64,000 nucleotides of DNA from Bradyrhizobium sp. AZCC 1693 (GTDB lineage Bacteria > Pseudomonadota > Alphaproteobacteria > Rhizobiales > Xanthobacteraceae): the NCBI RefSeq assembly GCF_036924745.1, contig NZ_JAZHSD010000001.1, positions 2,976,001 through 3,040,000 on the forward strand, written 5' to 3'. Position 1 is the stretch's first letter; each line of letters starts with the position of its first letter. Shown here one piece after another: positions 18,208 through 26,181 of the stretch. The position numbers were made by a program, and so were the translations under genes. The notes below the pieces were generated by a model. That model was not told the DNA's origin. It saw only the letters and a list, made by a program, of their open reading frames with translations, and did no database searches.

Positions 18208-19313
18208 CAGTTGCTCCTGGTTTCAGAGGCAGTCCTGACGCGGGCGCCATCCTGCAGAAGATGAGCGCCGAGCGAAACAATGGAGACACCAGAACTCAGT
18301 CCGGAGATCACGGCATTTTCGCTGGTCACACGAAGAAGCTTGACGGGATGAAAGCGTACGACCGAGTTGCCGCTGTCGAATACCCAGACGCCGGTCGTCC
18401 TGCCGTCATCGAGCACGGCTCCAAGCGGCACCTGCAGTTCCGGCTGGCTCTGTTGGCTTGCAAGTCGAATGGTGACCGTCGCACCAAGCGGCGCCGCCGC
18501 GGCCTCGCCGTCGAGCACGTAGCGAGCCTCGTAGGTGCGGGTCTGGGCATCGGCAGAATCCGACAACTGGCGAAGATGCGCGATAAAGCGGCGTCCATCG
18601 CTTCCATACAGGCTCGCCTCAGCGAGCGAGCCAATCGCCGGCCGGACCGTTTCGGGAAGCGCGACCACGGCTTCGCGGGGGCCAGACTGTGCAAGCCGAA
18701 CGACCATCTGGCCGGCGGAGACGACTTGTCCGGGTTCGCCAAGCGTTTGCATGACCGTTCCGTCCGCATCCGCCACCAGAACAGAGTAAGTCGCCTGGTT
18801 CTCGGCAACCCCTGCTTCCGCTTCGGCCGCGGCGAGCTGCGCTTTGGCAGTATCCGACGCGGCCTTCGCCTGTTCGTAGCGTTGATGGGACGTCCATCCG
18901 TCGTTGACCAGATTGGCGTATCGCCGCTCATCCGCATCCGTCTGAACGACGGTTGCGCGTGCGGCGGCAACGGCATTGCGCTTCGCCGTAAGCGCAAGGC
19001 GGAGGTCGGTTTCGTCGATCCGCATCAGCGGCTGCCCGGCTTTGACCTGCTCACCGACGTTCACGAGCCGTTCAACGATCTTACCGGCAACGCGAAAACC
19101 GAGATTGCTCTCCACCCTGGCCCCTATGGTGCCCGTGAAACCGCGTTCGGATCCGGTCACCCGTGCGGCCGTCACCAATTTGACAACCGGCGGTTCCTGC
19201 CTCGGGTCACGCGCTGCGGAAGCTCCGGGGGGAATAGCGAGAGTAGCGAAAACGGCCGCTCCGGATGCAGCGATCAGGACTCCAGCCAAGACCACAAGTC
19301 TGCTCTTTCTCAT
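18207..19313 (-). CDS. RND efflux periplasmic adaptor (membrane fusion protein)
   Basis: HlyD/AcrA-like subunit of about 368 residues that bridges the inner-membrane pump and an outer-membrane channel. The N-terminus is a membrane anchor or signal (LVVLAGVLIAASGAAVFATLAI), followed by a split lipoyl domain (GFRVAGKIVERLVNVGEQVKAGQPLMRID), a coiled-coil hairpin and beta-barrel domains. I chose the ATG at 19313 because GGAGAG lies six bases upstream; the ATG two codons earlier sits directly against that site. Transcription starts from a promoter overlapped by two TetR operators, O1 and O2. Confidence 0.9.
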   Translation of the reverse strand: MRKSRLVVLAGVLIAASGAAVFATLAIPPGASAARDPRQEPPVVKLVTAARVTGSERGFTGTIGARVESNLGFRVAGKIVERLVNVGEQVKAGQPLMRIDETDLRLALTAKRNAVAAARATVVQTDADERRYANLVNDGWTSHQRYEQAKAASDTAKAQLAAAEAEAGVAENQATYSVLVADADGTVMQTLGEPGQVVSAGQMVVRLAQSGPREAVVALPETVRPAIGSLAEASLYGSDGRRFIAHLRQLSDSADAQTRTYEARYVLDGEAAAAPLGATVTIRLASQQSQPELQVPLGAVLDDGRTTGVWVFDSGNSVVRFHPVKLLRVTSENAVISGLSSGVSIVSLGAHLLQDGARVRTASETRSN

Positions 19314-19333
19314 CGCCATCTCTCCGTGCAATT

Positions 19334-19353
19334 TAGATTTCGTTCGAACTCTA
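19334..19353. promoter_or_regulatory. TetR operator O1 (adaptor-gene side)
   Basis: TAGATTTCGTTCGAACTCTA, an imperfect 20-bp palindrome of the consensus TAGATTTCGATCGAAATCTA. It covers the -10 element (TATAGA on the minus strand, 19350-19355) of the efflux promoter, so a bound repressor would block RNA polymerase. Confidence 0.7.
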
Positions 19354-19378
19354 TAATCAAATTAGATGTCGATCGCAA
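19350..19378 (-). promoter_or_regulatory. Promoter of the RND adaptor/permease operon
   Basis: Reading leftward, the -35 TTGCGA (19373-19378) and -10 TATAGA (19350-19355) are separated by 17 bp. The -35 lies in operator O2 and the -10 in O1. The divergent tetR promoter has the same arrangement. Confidence 0.6.
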
Positions 19379-19382
19379 TCTA
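19363..19382. promoter_or_regulatory. TetR operator O2 (adaptor-gene side)
   Basis: TAGATGTCGATCGCAATCTA, 29 bp from O1 start to start, and overlapping the -35 of the efflux promoter. It matches the same palindromic consensus in most positions. Confidence 0.7.
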
Positions 19383-19464
19383 AATTTGAGCTCTGACGAG
19401 AATGTGATCCCCGAAAATCGGCCTTTTTGCCCCTCTGTGACGCTGAATCCAGCCATGCTATTGA

Positions 19465-19484
19465 TAGATTGCACTCGAACTCTA
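19465..19484. promoter_or_regulatory. TetR operator O3 (tetR side)
   Basis: TAGATTGCACTCGAACTCTA, overlapping the -35 TTGCAC (19469-19474) of the rightward tetR promoter. The outer TAGATT and TCTA arms match O1 and O2. Confidence 0.7.
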
Positions 19485-19497
19485 TCTGAGATATAAC
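19469..19497 (+). promoter_or_regulatory. Promoter of the tetR gene at 19528
   Basis: -35 TTGCAC (19469-19474) and -10 TATAAC (19492-19497) with a 17-bp spacer, 31 bp upstream of the start codon. The -35 is in O3 and the -10 overlaps O4, which implies autoregulation. Confidence 0.6.
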
Positions 19498-19513
19498 TTT
19501 CGATCGAAATCTA
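19494..19513. promoter_or_regulatory. TetR operator O4 (tetR side)
   Basis: TAACTTTCGATCGAAATCTA, whose right half is the best match to the palindrome (TTTCGATCGAAA core). It is 29 bp from O3, the same phase as O1-O2, and lies just before the tetR ribosome binding site (GGAGG). Confidence 0.7.
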
Positions 19514-19527
19514 AATGGAGGTGCACC

Positions 19528-20106
19528 ATGCGTGTCAGTCGCATTCAAGCCGCGGAGAACCGCCAAACCGTGATTGATGTGGCAAGTCGCCTTTTCAGGG
19601 AGCGCGGCTTTGATGGCATCGGGCTCAAGGATCTGATGAAGGCGGCCGGGCTAACACAAGGCGCCTTCTACAAGCAGTTCACCTCAAAAGAGGATTTGGC
19701 GATGGAGGCGTCCAGGCGCGCGTTGGAGGGCGCTTCCGGCCGATGGTCGGATGCGGCAGCGAAAAATCCTGATGATCCGCTCGGCGCGGTGATCGCGTTT
19801 TACCTCAGCGGCGACCATCGCGAAGAAAAGATGGACGGCTGCCCGATCGTGGCGCTCGGCGCGGATGCCGCCAGACAGGGATCCGGCGTAAAGGCGGCAT
19901 TCGAAGAGGGAATAAAGGCACATCTCGAAGTGCTCGGCCGCTTCATTGCAGAGGCCGGTGGCGAGGCGTCCAGTGGCAAGGCCATGGCCATTCTCGCGAC
20001 GATGGTCGGCGCGGTGACATTATCGCGCGTCGTCAACGACCCTGATCTGGCTCAAGCACTTCTGGATGCGGCAGTTGAGCAGGTTCGCGAAGCCGCTGCC
20101 GCTTGA
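19528..20106 (+). CDS. TetR-family repressor of the RND efflux operon
   Basis: 192-residue TetR regulator with HTH in GIGLKDLMKAAGLTQGAFYKQFTSKEDL and a C-terminal ligand domain with MDGCPIVALGADAAR, a feature of the branch that also includes the regulators at 6425, 41574 and 44015. The start has GGAGG six bases upstream. It is divergent from the efflux genes across a 214-bp region with four operators, so it very probably represses both itself and the pump and is released by a pump substrate. It is followed by an alpha/beta hydrolase gene 33 bp downstream. Confidence 0.9.
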   Translation: MRVSRIQAAENRQTVIDVASRLFRERGFDGIGLKDLMKAAGLTQGAFYKQFTSKEDLAMEASRRALEGASGRWSDAAAKNPDDPLGAVIAFYLSGDHREEKMDGCPIVALGADAARQGSGVKAAFEEGIKAHLEVLGRFIAEAGGEASSGKAMAILATMVGAVTLSRVVNDPDLAQALLDAAVEQVREAAAA

Positions 20107-20139
20107 AAGATCTTCGTCTTCAAAGCAGAGAGAGATCGA

Positions 20140-20991
20140 ATGCGTAGCGCGACTGAAGTCAAACCAAGTCTGCTCAAGCTATCGGATACGTTAAGCGTAC
20201 GTTTTCAGAAGATCGGCAGCGGGCCTCCCCTGCTTCTGATCCATACCATCCGGACGCAGCTCGAATATTTCCGCAGTCTGGCGCCCCTCCTCGCCAGTTC
20301 GCACACGGTGTACGCCATTGACCTTCCCGGCCACGGGCACTCACCAATAGATCCAACCGCAACCTTCGACGAACCCTATTTCAGGCGGGCCGTCATTCGC
20401 TTTATCGAGGAGCTAGACCTCTCGGCGGTGACGCTTGTTGGCGAGTCGATCGGCGGCGCATTGGCCCTCACCGTGGCGGCGTCGCTTCCGCAGCGGGTGA
20501 AGCGGGTATATGCGATCAACCCCTACGACTACGAGACCCGCTACGGAGACGGCATTCGACGCGGCAACTGGTTTGCGAATTTTATCATCGGAAGTTTGCA
20601 GATCCCGCTGCTCGGCGCGATGAATGCATCCCTCGAAAACAAGATGGTCCTCGGCAAGATTATGGCCGGCGGATATCACAATCCCCGCAAACTGCCGGCC
20701 GATCTGCTCGCTGAGTTCAATGAAGTGGCCCGCCGCCCGGGATACAAGCGGATCGCACGCAAAGTGCTGGCAGGCTGGCAATCCTGGAGCAAGGCCCGCG
20801 ATTACTATCGGCAGATCTCGGCGCCGGTCACGCTCATCTACGGCGATAGCGATTGGTCTCGGCCAAATGAGCGCGAACGCACACGGTCGCTGATTCCTGT
20901 CGCGCAATTGGTGATGCTCAAGAATACCGGCCACTTCTCGGCTGTCGAGAATCCGTCGGAACTGGCTCGTGTGATATTGGCGACGGAATGA
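20140..20991 (+). CDS. Alpha/beta hydrolase
   Basis: 283-residue hydrolase. The nucleophile elbow is GESIGG (Ser103); the acid is probably in LIYGDSDWS and the base His in KNTGHFSAVEN, so the catalytic triad is complete. DLPGHGHSP follows strand 4. It lies 33 bp after the efflux tetR gene in the same direction and may share its transcript, which would place a hydrolytic detoxification step under the same inducer as the pump. Substrate unknown (ester, lactone or epoxide are possible). Confidence 0.85.
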   Translation: MRSATEVKPSLLKLSDTLSVRFQKIGSGPPLLLIHTIRTQLEYFRSLAPLLASSHTVYAIDLPGHGHSPIDPTATFDEPYFRRAVIRFIEELDLSAVTLVGESIGGALALTVAASLPQRVKRVYAINPYDYETRYGDGIRRGNWFANFIIGSLQIPLLGAMNASLENKMVLGKIMAGGYHNPRKLPADLLAEFNEVARRPGYKRIARKVLAGWQSWSKARDYYRQISAPVTLIYGDSDWSRPNERERTRSLIPVAQLVMLKNTGHFSAVENPSELARVILATE

Positions 20992-21022
20992 CCGCAATGA
21001 TCAACCATAGGAGTGCGTGACT

Positions 21023-21208
21023 ATGCCCAAGCGCTTCCGGGAGAGCTTGAATTATTCGGCCGAGGCCCTGGGCATGGACGATCCGCGCGGCGAATACGTC
21101 TTCAGGCTCGAAGATCGTGTCTCAAAGCTTGAGCGCGAAGTCGAAGGTCTTCGGATACAATCCCGAACGACGCCGGCTGGCTCGGCGAATGACCGCGTCC
21201 ATCTGTAA
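21023..21208 (+). CDS. Small conserved protein (about 61 aa), paralogue of 14829-15014
   Basis: Begins at ATG 21023 (or GTG 21017) after an AGGAG site. The sequence holds DDPRGEYVFRLEDRVSKLER, matching the small protein at 14829-15014 in the DDP-G-[DE]-Y element and the following heptad-like helix. It lies 31 bp after the hydrolase gene in the same direction. The two copies bracket the RND/TetR/hydrolase module, one downstream of each divergent transcript. No function is known to me. Confidence 0.6.
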   Translation: MPKRFRESLNYSAEALGMDDPRGEYVFRLEDRVSKLEREVEGLRIQSRTTPAGSANDRVHL

Positions 21209-21407
21209 GCAAAGTCATCTCACTCTAACAAAGAACGTCGCCAATTCAGCGAAGGCGACTGTCACGAACTATTTATTCTTCGTTACCGCCTGCAGAGCTT
21301 CAAAGTTCGTGCAGAGATACCAGATCACGATCGAATGATGGTTATCATATCGTGGCGGAGCGGTTCGCTAACTGCGGATTCGGGCTCTTAGGTTGTCTGG
21401 AGCAAAT

Positions 21408-21599
21408 ATGGGCGAAGTTATTCGATTTGTGCCAAAGTCTGAGCGCGAGCGAGACCGTCTCATTCGCGAGGCGCGCGCGATTTACGACAGCATCTTCCCG
21501 CCAACCGATCCAGTCAGCGAGAAGCGAAATAATACACCGGTGAGTCATACGGTCAGCGGCGCCAATACCTATCGTAGCGACGAATTTCTCCTGTCTTGA
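21408..21599 (+). CDS. Small conserved hypothetical protein (63 aa)
   Basis: Starts at MGEVIRFVPKSERERDRLIREA, with TGGAGC upstream of the ATG. The N-terminus is strongly charged and helical, with the IYDSIFPPTDPVSEK segment after it; I recall similar short proteins in rhizobial genomes, but no function is assigned. It lies 200 bp after the preceding small gene. The C-terminal 25 residues look unstructured. Confidence 0.5.
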   Translation: MGEVIRFVPKSERERDRLIREARAIYDSIFPPTDPVSEKRNNTPVSHTVSGANTYRSDEFLLS

Positions 21600-21877
21600 T
21601 CAAGATCATTCTCGTACTTTGCAGTCTCCTCTCCGGCAAATTGCCACGAGCAGATCGTCACCCCCTCGGACTTCACCGACCTCTCGGTGGAGTGCTGCCT
21701 GATTGGTGCCCCGCAGCTCGGCGAATGGATGAAGCAGCAGCATCCCGCCGACTGGCGTGGCGCTGCGTGATTGGCAAACAGAATGGCAGGGAGCTTAGGG
21801 TCAAAAGCAGCTTTCCTTGGCTGGAGTTCGTTGGTCCGATCGGCGTCGCCGTTGTATCCAAGGAGATATGTCTATGA
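21600..21877. other. Stretch with one unrecognised open segment
   Basis: No complete gene is visible. One frame encodes FTDLSVECCLIGAPQLGEWM up to a stop at about 21770, which has the look of a genuine protein tail, but I do not recognise the family. It is probably part of the same decayed DNA as the remnant that follows. Confidence 0.3.
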
Positions 21878-22071
21878 ACCATCTTCAACACACCGAGCAG
21901 CTTCCAGAACATGCAGGTTTTCGGCTTCGACATCTACGACGACGACTTGGCGATGATCGAGGCCATCGATGGGGCGACGTTTTGCCTGGTCCGGCGTATA
22001 TCCCACGAAGTTGGATTGAACGTCACGTTCTCTAAACAATCTTCGGATGATGACCGCGGACACACGCAGTA
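21878..22071 (+). pseudogene. C-terminal remnant resembling an aldo-keto reductase
   Basis: An open frame without a proper start reads SSFQNMQVFGFDIYDDDLAM, then IEAIDGA. This resembles the tail of aldo-keto reductases, where a substrate/cofactor loop is followed by an F-F-[DE]-[LI]-x-D-[DE]-[DE]-M-x-x-I-x-x-[LI] pattern. The upstream barrel is absent. The assignment is from pattern memory on a short piece and may be wrong. Confidence 0.35.
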
Positions 22072-22101
22072 GTTAACAGCACAAAGAACGAGGTGATTTC
22101 T

Positions 22102-22917
22102 ATGAGCAAGACCAATCCTGCCGTAGCTCTTGTGACGGGGGCATCCTCCGGTATCGGATATGCAACAGCTAACGTTCTGCAGAACGCAGGCTATCGCGTA
22201 TTCGGAACCAATCATGGCGCGCCCGCCGCAAGACTCGATGGCATTACAATGCTGACTTGTGACGTGACCGATGACGCTTCCGTCGCGAAATTGGTCGAAG
22301 ATGTGCTGGCAGAGGCCGGTCGCATCGACCTGCTTGTCAACAATGCCGGTGTTGGGCTGATCGGTGGCGGGGAGGAGTCCTCGATCGCCCAGGCTCAAGC
22401 ATTGTTCAACGTGAACGTCTTTGGCGTTATGCGCGTGACGAACGCGGTGCTGCCGACAATGCGACGTCAAGCGAAGGGCCGGATCATCAATATGAGCTCC
22501 ATCCTGGGTCTGATCCCGTCGCCCTACAATGCCATCTATTCATCGACCAAACATGCTATCGAAGGCTATTCTGAATCGCTCGATCACGAACTGCGCACGT
22601 TGGGCATTCGAGTCGCGCTGGTTGAGCCCGGCTATACCAACACGGCATTCGAAAAGAACAAGGCGAATCCCGATCAGCCGCTTTCGATCTACGATTCGGT
22701 GCGCACACAGACCGTACAGTTTATGCTGAAGAGCGTGGAAGACGGCGATGCCCCGGAAATTGTGGCGGAGACAGTCTTGAGAGCGGCAAGTGCTGCTGTG
22801 CCGAATAGACGCTACCCCGCTGGAAAACTGGCGCGCCAGGTCCGAATGCTGCGCCGGTTCGTGCCCGAATCCGCTTTCGACAAGAGTTTGCGGAAGCAGG
22901 CAGGTCTGCCGGGTTGA
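22102..22917 (+). CDS. SDR-family oxidoreductase
   Basis: 271-residue classical SDR starting at MSKTNPAVALVTG, with GAGG upstream. It has TGASSGIG, NNAGVGL, the catalytic Ser (MSSILGLIPS) and YSSTKHA (Tyr-x3-Lys), plus a C-terminal extension ending FDKSLRKQAGLPG. It is closely related to the SDR at 44710-45522 along its whole length, including that tail. The family resembles retinol/17-beta-type dehydrogenases acting on hydrophobic alcohols, but the substrate is unknown. It stands alone among decayed genes. Confidence 0.87.
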   Translation: MSKTNPAVALVTGASSGIGYATANVLQNAGYRVFGTNHGAPAARLDGITMLTCDVTDDASVAKLVEDVLAEAGRIDLLVNNAGVGLIGGGEESSIAQAQALFNVNVFGVMRVTNAVLPTMRRQAKGRIINMSSILGLIPSPYNAIYSSTKHAIEGYSESLDHELRTLGIRVALVEPGYTNTAFEKNKANPDQPLSIYDSVRTQTVQFMLKSVEDGDAPEIVAETVLRAASAAVPNRRYPAGKLARQVRMLRRFVPESAFDKSLRKQAGLPG

Positions 22918-22929
22918 GGTCGACATCAA

Positions 22930-23160
22930 CGACATCCTGACTTTCAATGCCGATCAATGCGATGGCCTGCCGAAGACGTCACCACAGTCGCTCTGTCACC
23001 GCCGCCCGGCTTGATTGAACCACAGCTCGAAGCCCTATTCCGCGCGACTGGCATCGACTTTCGGATCGGCGGCAATCGGGCTTCTACAGCCCGTCGCATG
23101 ATTTCGTGCAAGTGCCACCGCCGCAGGTCGAGACACCCTACGGCTGCCTCAGAGATGGCC
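22930..23160 (+). pseudogene. ArdC-like antirestriction/zincin protein fragment
   Basis: The plus strand encodes FNADQCDGLP, then after a frame change EDVTTVALSPPPGLIEPQLEALFRATG (in two adjoining parts), then IDFRIGGNRA. After a second frame change it continues FYSPSHDFVQVPPPQ. This order matches the C-terminal metallopeptidase region of ArdC/DUF1738 proteins carried by conjugative plasmids and integrative elements. The zinc-binding HELGH part is missing. With two frameshifts and no start it is a dead fragment, but it marks past passage of a mobile element. Confidence 0.7.
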
Positions 23161-23646
23161 GGCGGGAGGAGGCCGCAGTGTGGTCTGTAAGCTAACTTGG
23201 ACAATTTCAGTCGTATCGGCAACACCAGCCGCCCCTCCTTGCTGAAGCCCGAACTCGCGTCAAAGGACTTGAGCGACTCCTCGGGCAGGATGGCACCTCG
23301 CGCTTCCGTCGCGAGCGCAGCTGAACCCTTTCCGCGCCGAGTTCGGGCAGACCGGGCGACGCGTTTCCCCTCTTGCTTCCCGAAGAGCCCAGCGCCAGCC
23401 GGCGGGCTCGACCAACACTGATCGTAGAAGGTCATCGCCGGACGAAGTAGGCTGCGTCGGCAGGACGCGTATAGATATTTGCGCGCGGAACCACGCACCT
23501 ATATGCGGCGCACAGTGTTGGTGCACCGCAGGGCGAAAGGACCGTTCGCCTGTGGCCAGTCTCGGGCGGCGAATTCGAATATATTAAACGCCGCTGGCAT
23601 GCTACAAATGGCCGTCGGTGCGCCGACAAATTAAAGATGCCGCAGG
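23161..23646. other. No recognisable gene
   Basis: Short frames exist on both strands but none shows a domain, a convincing start site or codon use like the neighbours. The stretch lies between two dead genes and is probably decayed DNA. Confidence 0.4.
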
Positions 23647-24079
23647 ACCGTCGATGACGACAGTTCCGTAAGAACTTGCTTGATTGCCTGTCCGTTGGGC
23701 TGCAGACACGCTCTTACGGTTCGGTGCAAGAGCTCTTCGAAGCACGATCTTCCGATTTACCTGGATGCATGTGCTCGATGTGCGGTTGCTGGGATGAGCG
23801 GGCTCGATTTTCAAGAGAAGCTTGCCGGTCTTGGCAATCACCTTCCGATCGTTCTGATAACGGGTCGGTAAGAGCAATGAAGCAAGGCGCTATAGATTTC
23901 TTGCTCAAGCCGTTCCGCGACAGGACATTCATGCGATTGCTACAGCCGTCCAACGTGACCGTCAGCGGCGGTCTTCTGAAGGCGACTTTGTAGATCTTCG
24001 TAGCCGGTTCGCAAAGCTTTCGGCGCGTGAGCAGCAAGTCATCCTGCTGATGACTCATGGGAAGCTAAAAGCGCACTGA
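23647..24079 (+). pseudogene. FixJ/NodW-like response regulator, multiply frameshifted and truncated
   Basis: Pieces of a receiver domain occur in correct order but in different frames: VDDDSSVR, then LDCLSVGLQTRSYGSVQELF, then VLDVRLLG, MSGLDFQEKLAGLGNHLPIV, AMKQGAIDFLLKPF, and finally the start of a LuxR-type output domain (LSAREQQVILLMTHGKLK), where it stops. The phosphoacceptor Asp (LDVRLLG) and the switch Lys (LLKPF) can still be read. At least three frameshifts separate the parts and the DNA-binding helices are absent. It lies 75 bp upstream of an intact histidine kinase, so the two were very probably a two-component pair. Confidence 0.75.
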
Positions 24080-24153
24080 TAGATTATTTGGTCCGGTCCT
24101 TGGACGGGCCGTCGTGAAAGCGTTAGACCCCGAAACGACCTCGGTGTGTTGAA

Positions 24154-25743
24154 ATGACGTCTGAGTCTTTCGAAATCTTGGACCTTGTCGGGGAGGCGGT
24201 CTTTGTCCGCGACTTTGATGGTCGCATAAAGGCATGGAACAAGGCCTCGGAGACGCTGTACGGTTACTCTCGTGAGGCGGCGGTCGGCCAGTTGGCAGAC
24301 GCTATCCTCCGTACCGTGTATCCCATATCGGATGCCGACGTTGAAGCCAGTTGTCTTGCGACTGGCCATTGGGAAGGACAGGTCAAGCGGAAATCGGCGC
24401 AAGGCAACCAAATGCTAGTGCACGTTCGGCTGTCGGTGCAATACGATCTGACGAGCAAACCTATCTACATCGTGGAGACTGGGCGGGAAGCCAAAGCGAC
24501 GAACGTCGAACCGGAATTGCGGCTTAGTGAAGCTCGCTATCGGAACCTCTTCCAAGCCATGGCCGCTTCTTTTTGGGAGCTGGATTTCTCGGACGTAAAT
24601 CAGAGACTGCGAGCGCTGCGCAAATCCGGCGTCGTGGATTTCCGAAAGTACTTCACTGAGAATCCCGAGGAAATACGCGAGATGATGGGGGCGGCACGTG
24701 TGGTAGACGTTAATGATCAAACGGTGACCCTTTTCGGTCGAGGTAACAAGGAAGAGTTACTTGGGAATCTCAAACCTTTTTGGCCCGACGAAAGCACTAA
24801 CGCGTTCGCCGAAGCGATGCTGAGCGGCATCGCGCGGAAACCTCATTACTGGACTGAATGCAAGATGCGCCGGATCGATGGCGGTATCTTCGATGCACTC
24901 TTCACGATCGCCTATCCGCCTGACCTCAGCGGATGGACGAGCATGGTCGCCGTTATCGATATTACGGAGCGCAATCGAGCGCAGGAGATGCTGCAGCGTG
25001 TGCAGAGCGATTTCGCGCATGCGGCTCGCGTCTCGATGCTGGGCGAACTTACGGCCTCCATCGCTCATGAAGTGAACCAGCCGCTTACGGCCATTGCCAT
25101 TAACGGAGAGGCAGGTCTGCGGTGGCTCGCACGGGCCGAACCCGAAATTAACGAGGTGCGCAAGCTTACGAAACAGATTGTCGCGGATGCTCGGCGGGCC
25201 GCTGATGTGATCGCCCGGATCCGTTCCATGGCCGCGCACCGTGCACCTGAGCGCAATTTGGTATCGCTCGATGAGGTAATTCGGGAGGCGCTTCTTTTCA
25301 TTCAACACGAACTGCAATCGCATGCCGCCACCGTAGTGCACGAACCGTCTACTGACTTGCCGTTAGTTCTTGCGGACCGGACACAACTTCAACAGGTGAT
25401 CGTCAACCTAACGGTCAATGCGATGCAAGCCATGGTCCAATCGGGCGCTTCCCAACGCAATATTACAATTCGAACTAGGCTCGCGGACAATGGGAGGCTT
25501 GCCTGCGTCGTCGAGGACAGCGGGCCCGGTATCAATTCCGACAACTTTGCGCGCTTGTTCGACAGTTTCTTCACGACCAAGCAGCATGGCATGGGCATGG
25601 GACTTCCGATTTGCCGCTCCATAGTCGAGGCGCATGGCGGTTACATCCTGGCGGAAAACGTCAGTCCCTCGGGAGGTGCCCGCTTCTCCTTTGTCCTGCC
25701 TGTGCCGGATCGAGAGCCATGCGTCCGACGGGGACGCGCTTAG
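24154..25743 (+). CDS. PAS-domain sensor histidine kinase (FixL/NodV-like)
   Basis: 529-residue soluble kinase without transmembrane segments. A first PAS domain covers about residues 3-110, a second PAS/PAC about 125-275 (ending AVIDITERNRAQ), the dimerisation domain has His305 in ASIAHEVNQPLTAI, and the ATPase domain has the N box at 418-427, G1 DSGPGI at 455-460 and GMGMGL at 479-484. It should phosphorylate a FixJ/NodW-type regulator. The only such partner nearby is the dead gene immediately upstream, so it may act on a regulator elsewhere or be without a role. No haem-binding FixL signature was identified. Signal unknown. Confidence 0.88.
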   Translation: MTSESFEILDLVGEAVFVRDFDGRIKAWNKASETLYGYSREAAVGQLADAILRTVYPISDADVEASCLATGHWEGQVKRKSAQGNQMLVHVRLSVQYDLTSKPIYIVETGREAKATNVEPELRLSEARYRNLFQAMAASFWELDFSDVNQRLRALRKSGVVDFRKYFTENPEEIREMMGAARVVDVNDQTVTLFGRGNKEELLGNLKPFWPDESTNAFAEAMLSGIARKPHYWTECKMRRIDGGIFDALFTIAYPPDLSGWTSMVAVIDITERNRAQEMLQRVQSDFAHAARVSMLGELTASIAHEVNQPLTAIAINGEAGLRWLARAEPEINEVRKLTKQIVADARRAADVIARIRSMAAHRAPERNLVSLDEVIREALLFIQHELQSHAATVVHEPSTDLPLVLADRTQLQQVIVNLTVNAMQAMVQSGASQRNITIRTRLADNGRLACVVEDSGPGINSDNFARLFDSFFTTKQHGMGMGLPICRSIVEAHGGYILAENVSPSGGARFSFVLPVPDREPCVRRGRA

Positions 25744-25829
25744 GTCTCACGGACCGGATTTGAGTGACGAAAGCAGCCTATCCCGCGGCATCACCTGGCC
25801 CATAAGGAGCCTTTCGATCGCAGCGTCAC

Positions 25830-26060
25830 AGCCAGTTCTTGGGTTTAAACGCGGAGAGCATGTGCTGATACCAATGCAGGATGGCAGGGATTGGCCGGTT
25901 GCTTTTCTCGGTGCGATCTACGCCGGATCGTACCGGCCGCCGTACGCTGCTGACGGCTGACGACTATTTCCGTGCCCAGGCGGTGCTGGTCAGTGGCGAA
26001 GTGCTTCCGGCGATCAAATCGGCCCTGTACGTGCCGGTCACTTTCTGTATGTCGAACAAC
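25830..26060 (+). pseudogene. Benzoate-CoA ligase-like fragment
   Basis: One frame encodes LGFKRGEHVLIPMQDGRDWP, then VAFLGAIYAG; another continues TLLTADDYF and RAQAVLVSGEVLPAIKSAL. Together they match the N-terminal adenylation part of benzoate-CoA ligase (the -VN-TLLTADDY-Y-L-H-RA- region), with an internal deletion and a frameshift. No AMP-binding signature remains. The fragment supports the view that this area once carried an aromatic-acid activation gene. Confidence 0.6.
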
Positions 26061-26181
26061 TGACCACCCCAATCAGGCGATTTCTCGGCTTTCGGCCACC
26101 GCTTTGACCGTGAGTGACGCCTTATACGGTCCGACAGAACGGGCGAGAGATCATATCGCTCCAAGTCCTTTGTTGCACCAT

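Noticed and set aside
15082..18264. Long rightward frames of 400 and 604 residues
   Set aside because: They are antisense to the RND permease, rich in Arg, Asp and His without domains, a usual by-product of G+C-rich codon use.
22944..23498. 184-residue leftward frame
   Set aside because: It is antisense to the ArdC-like fragment and lacks recognisable features.
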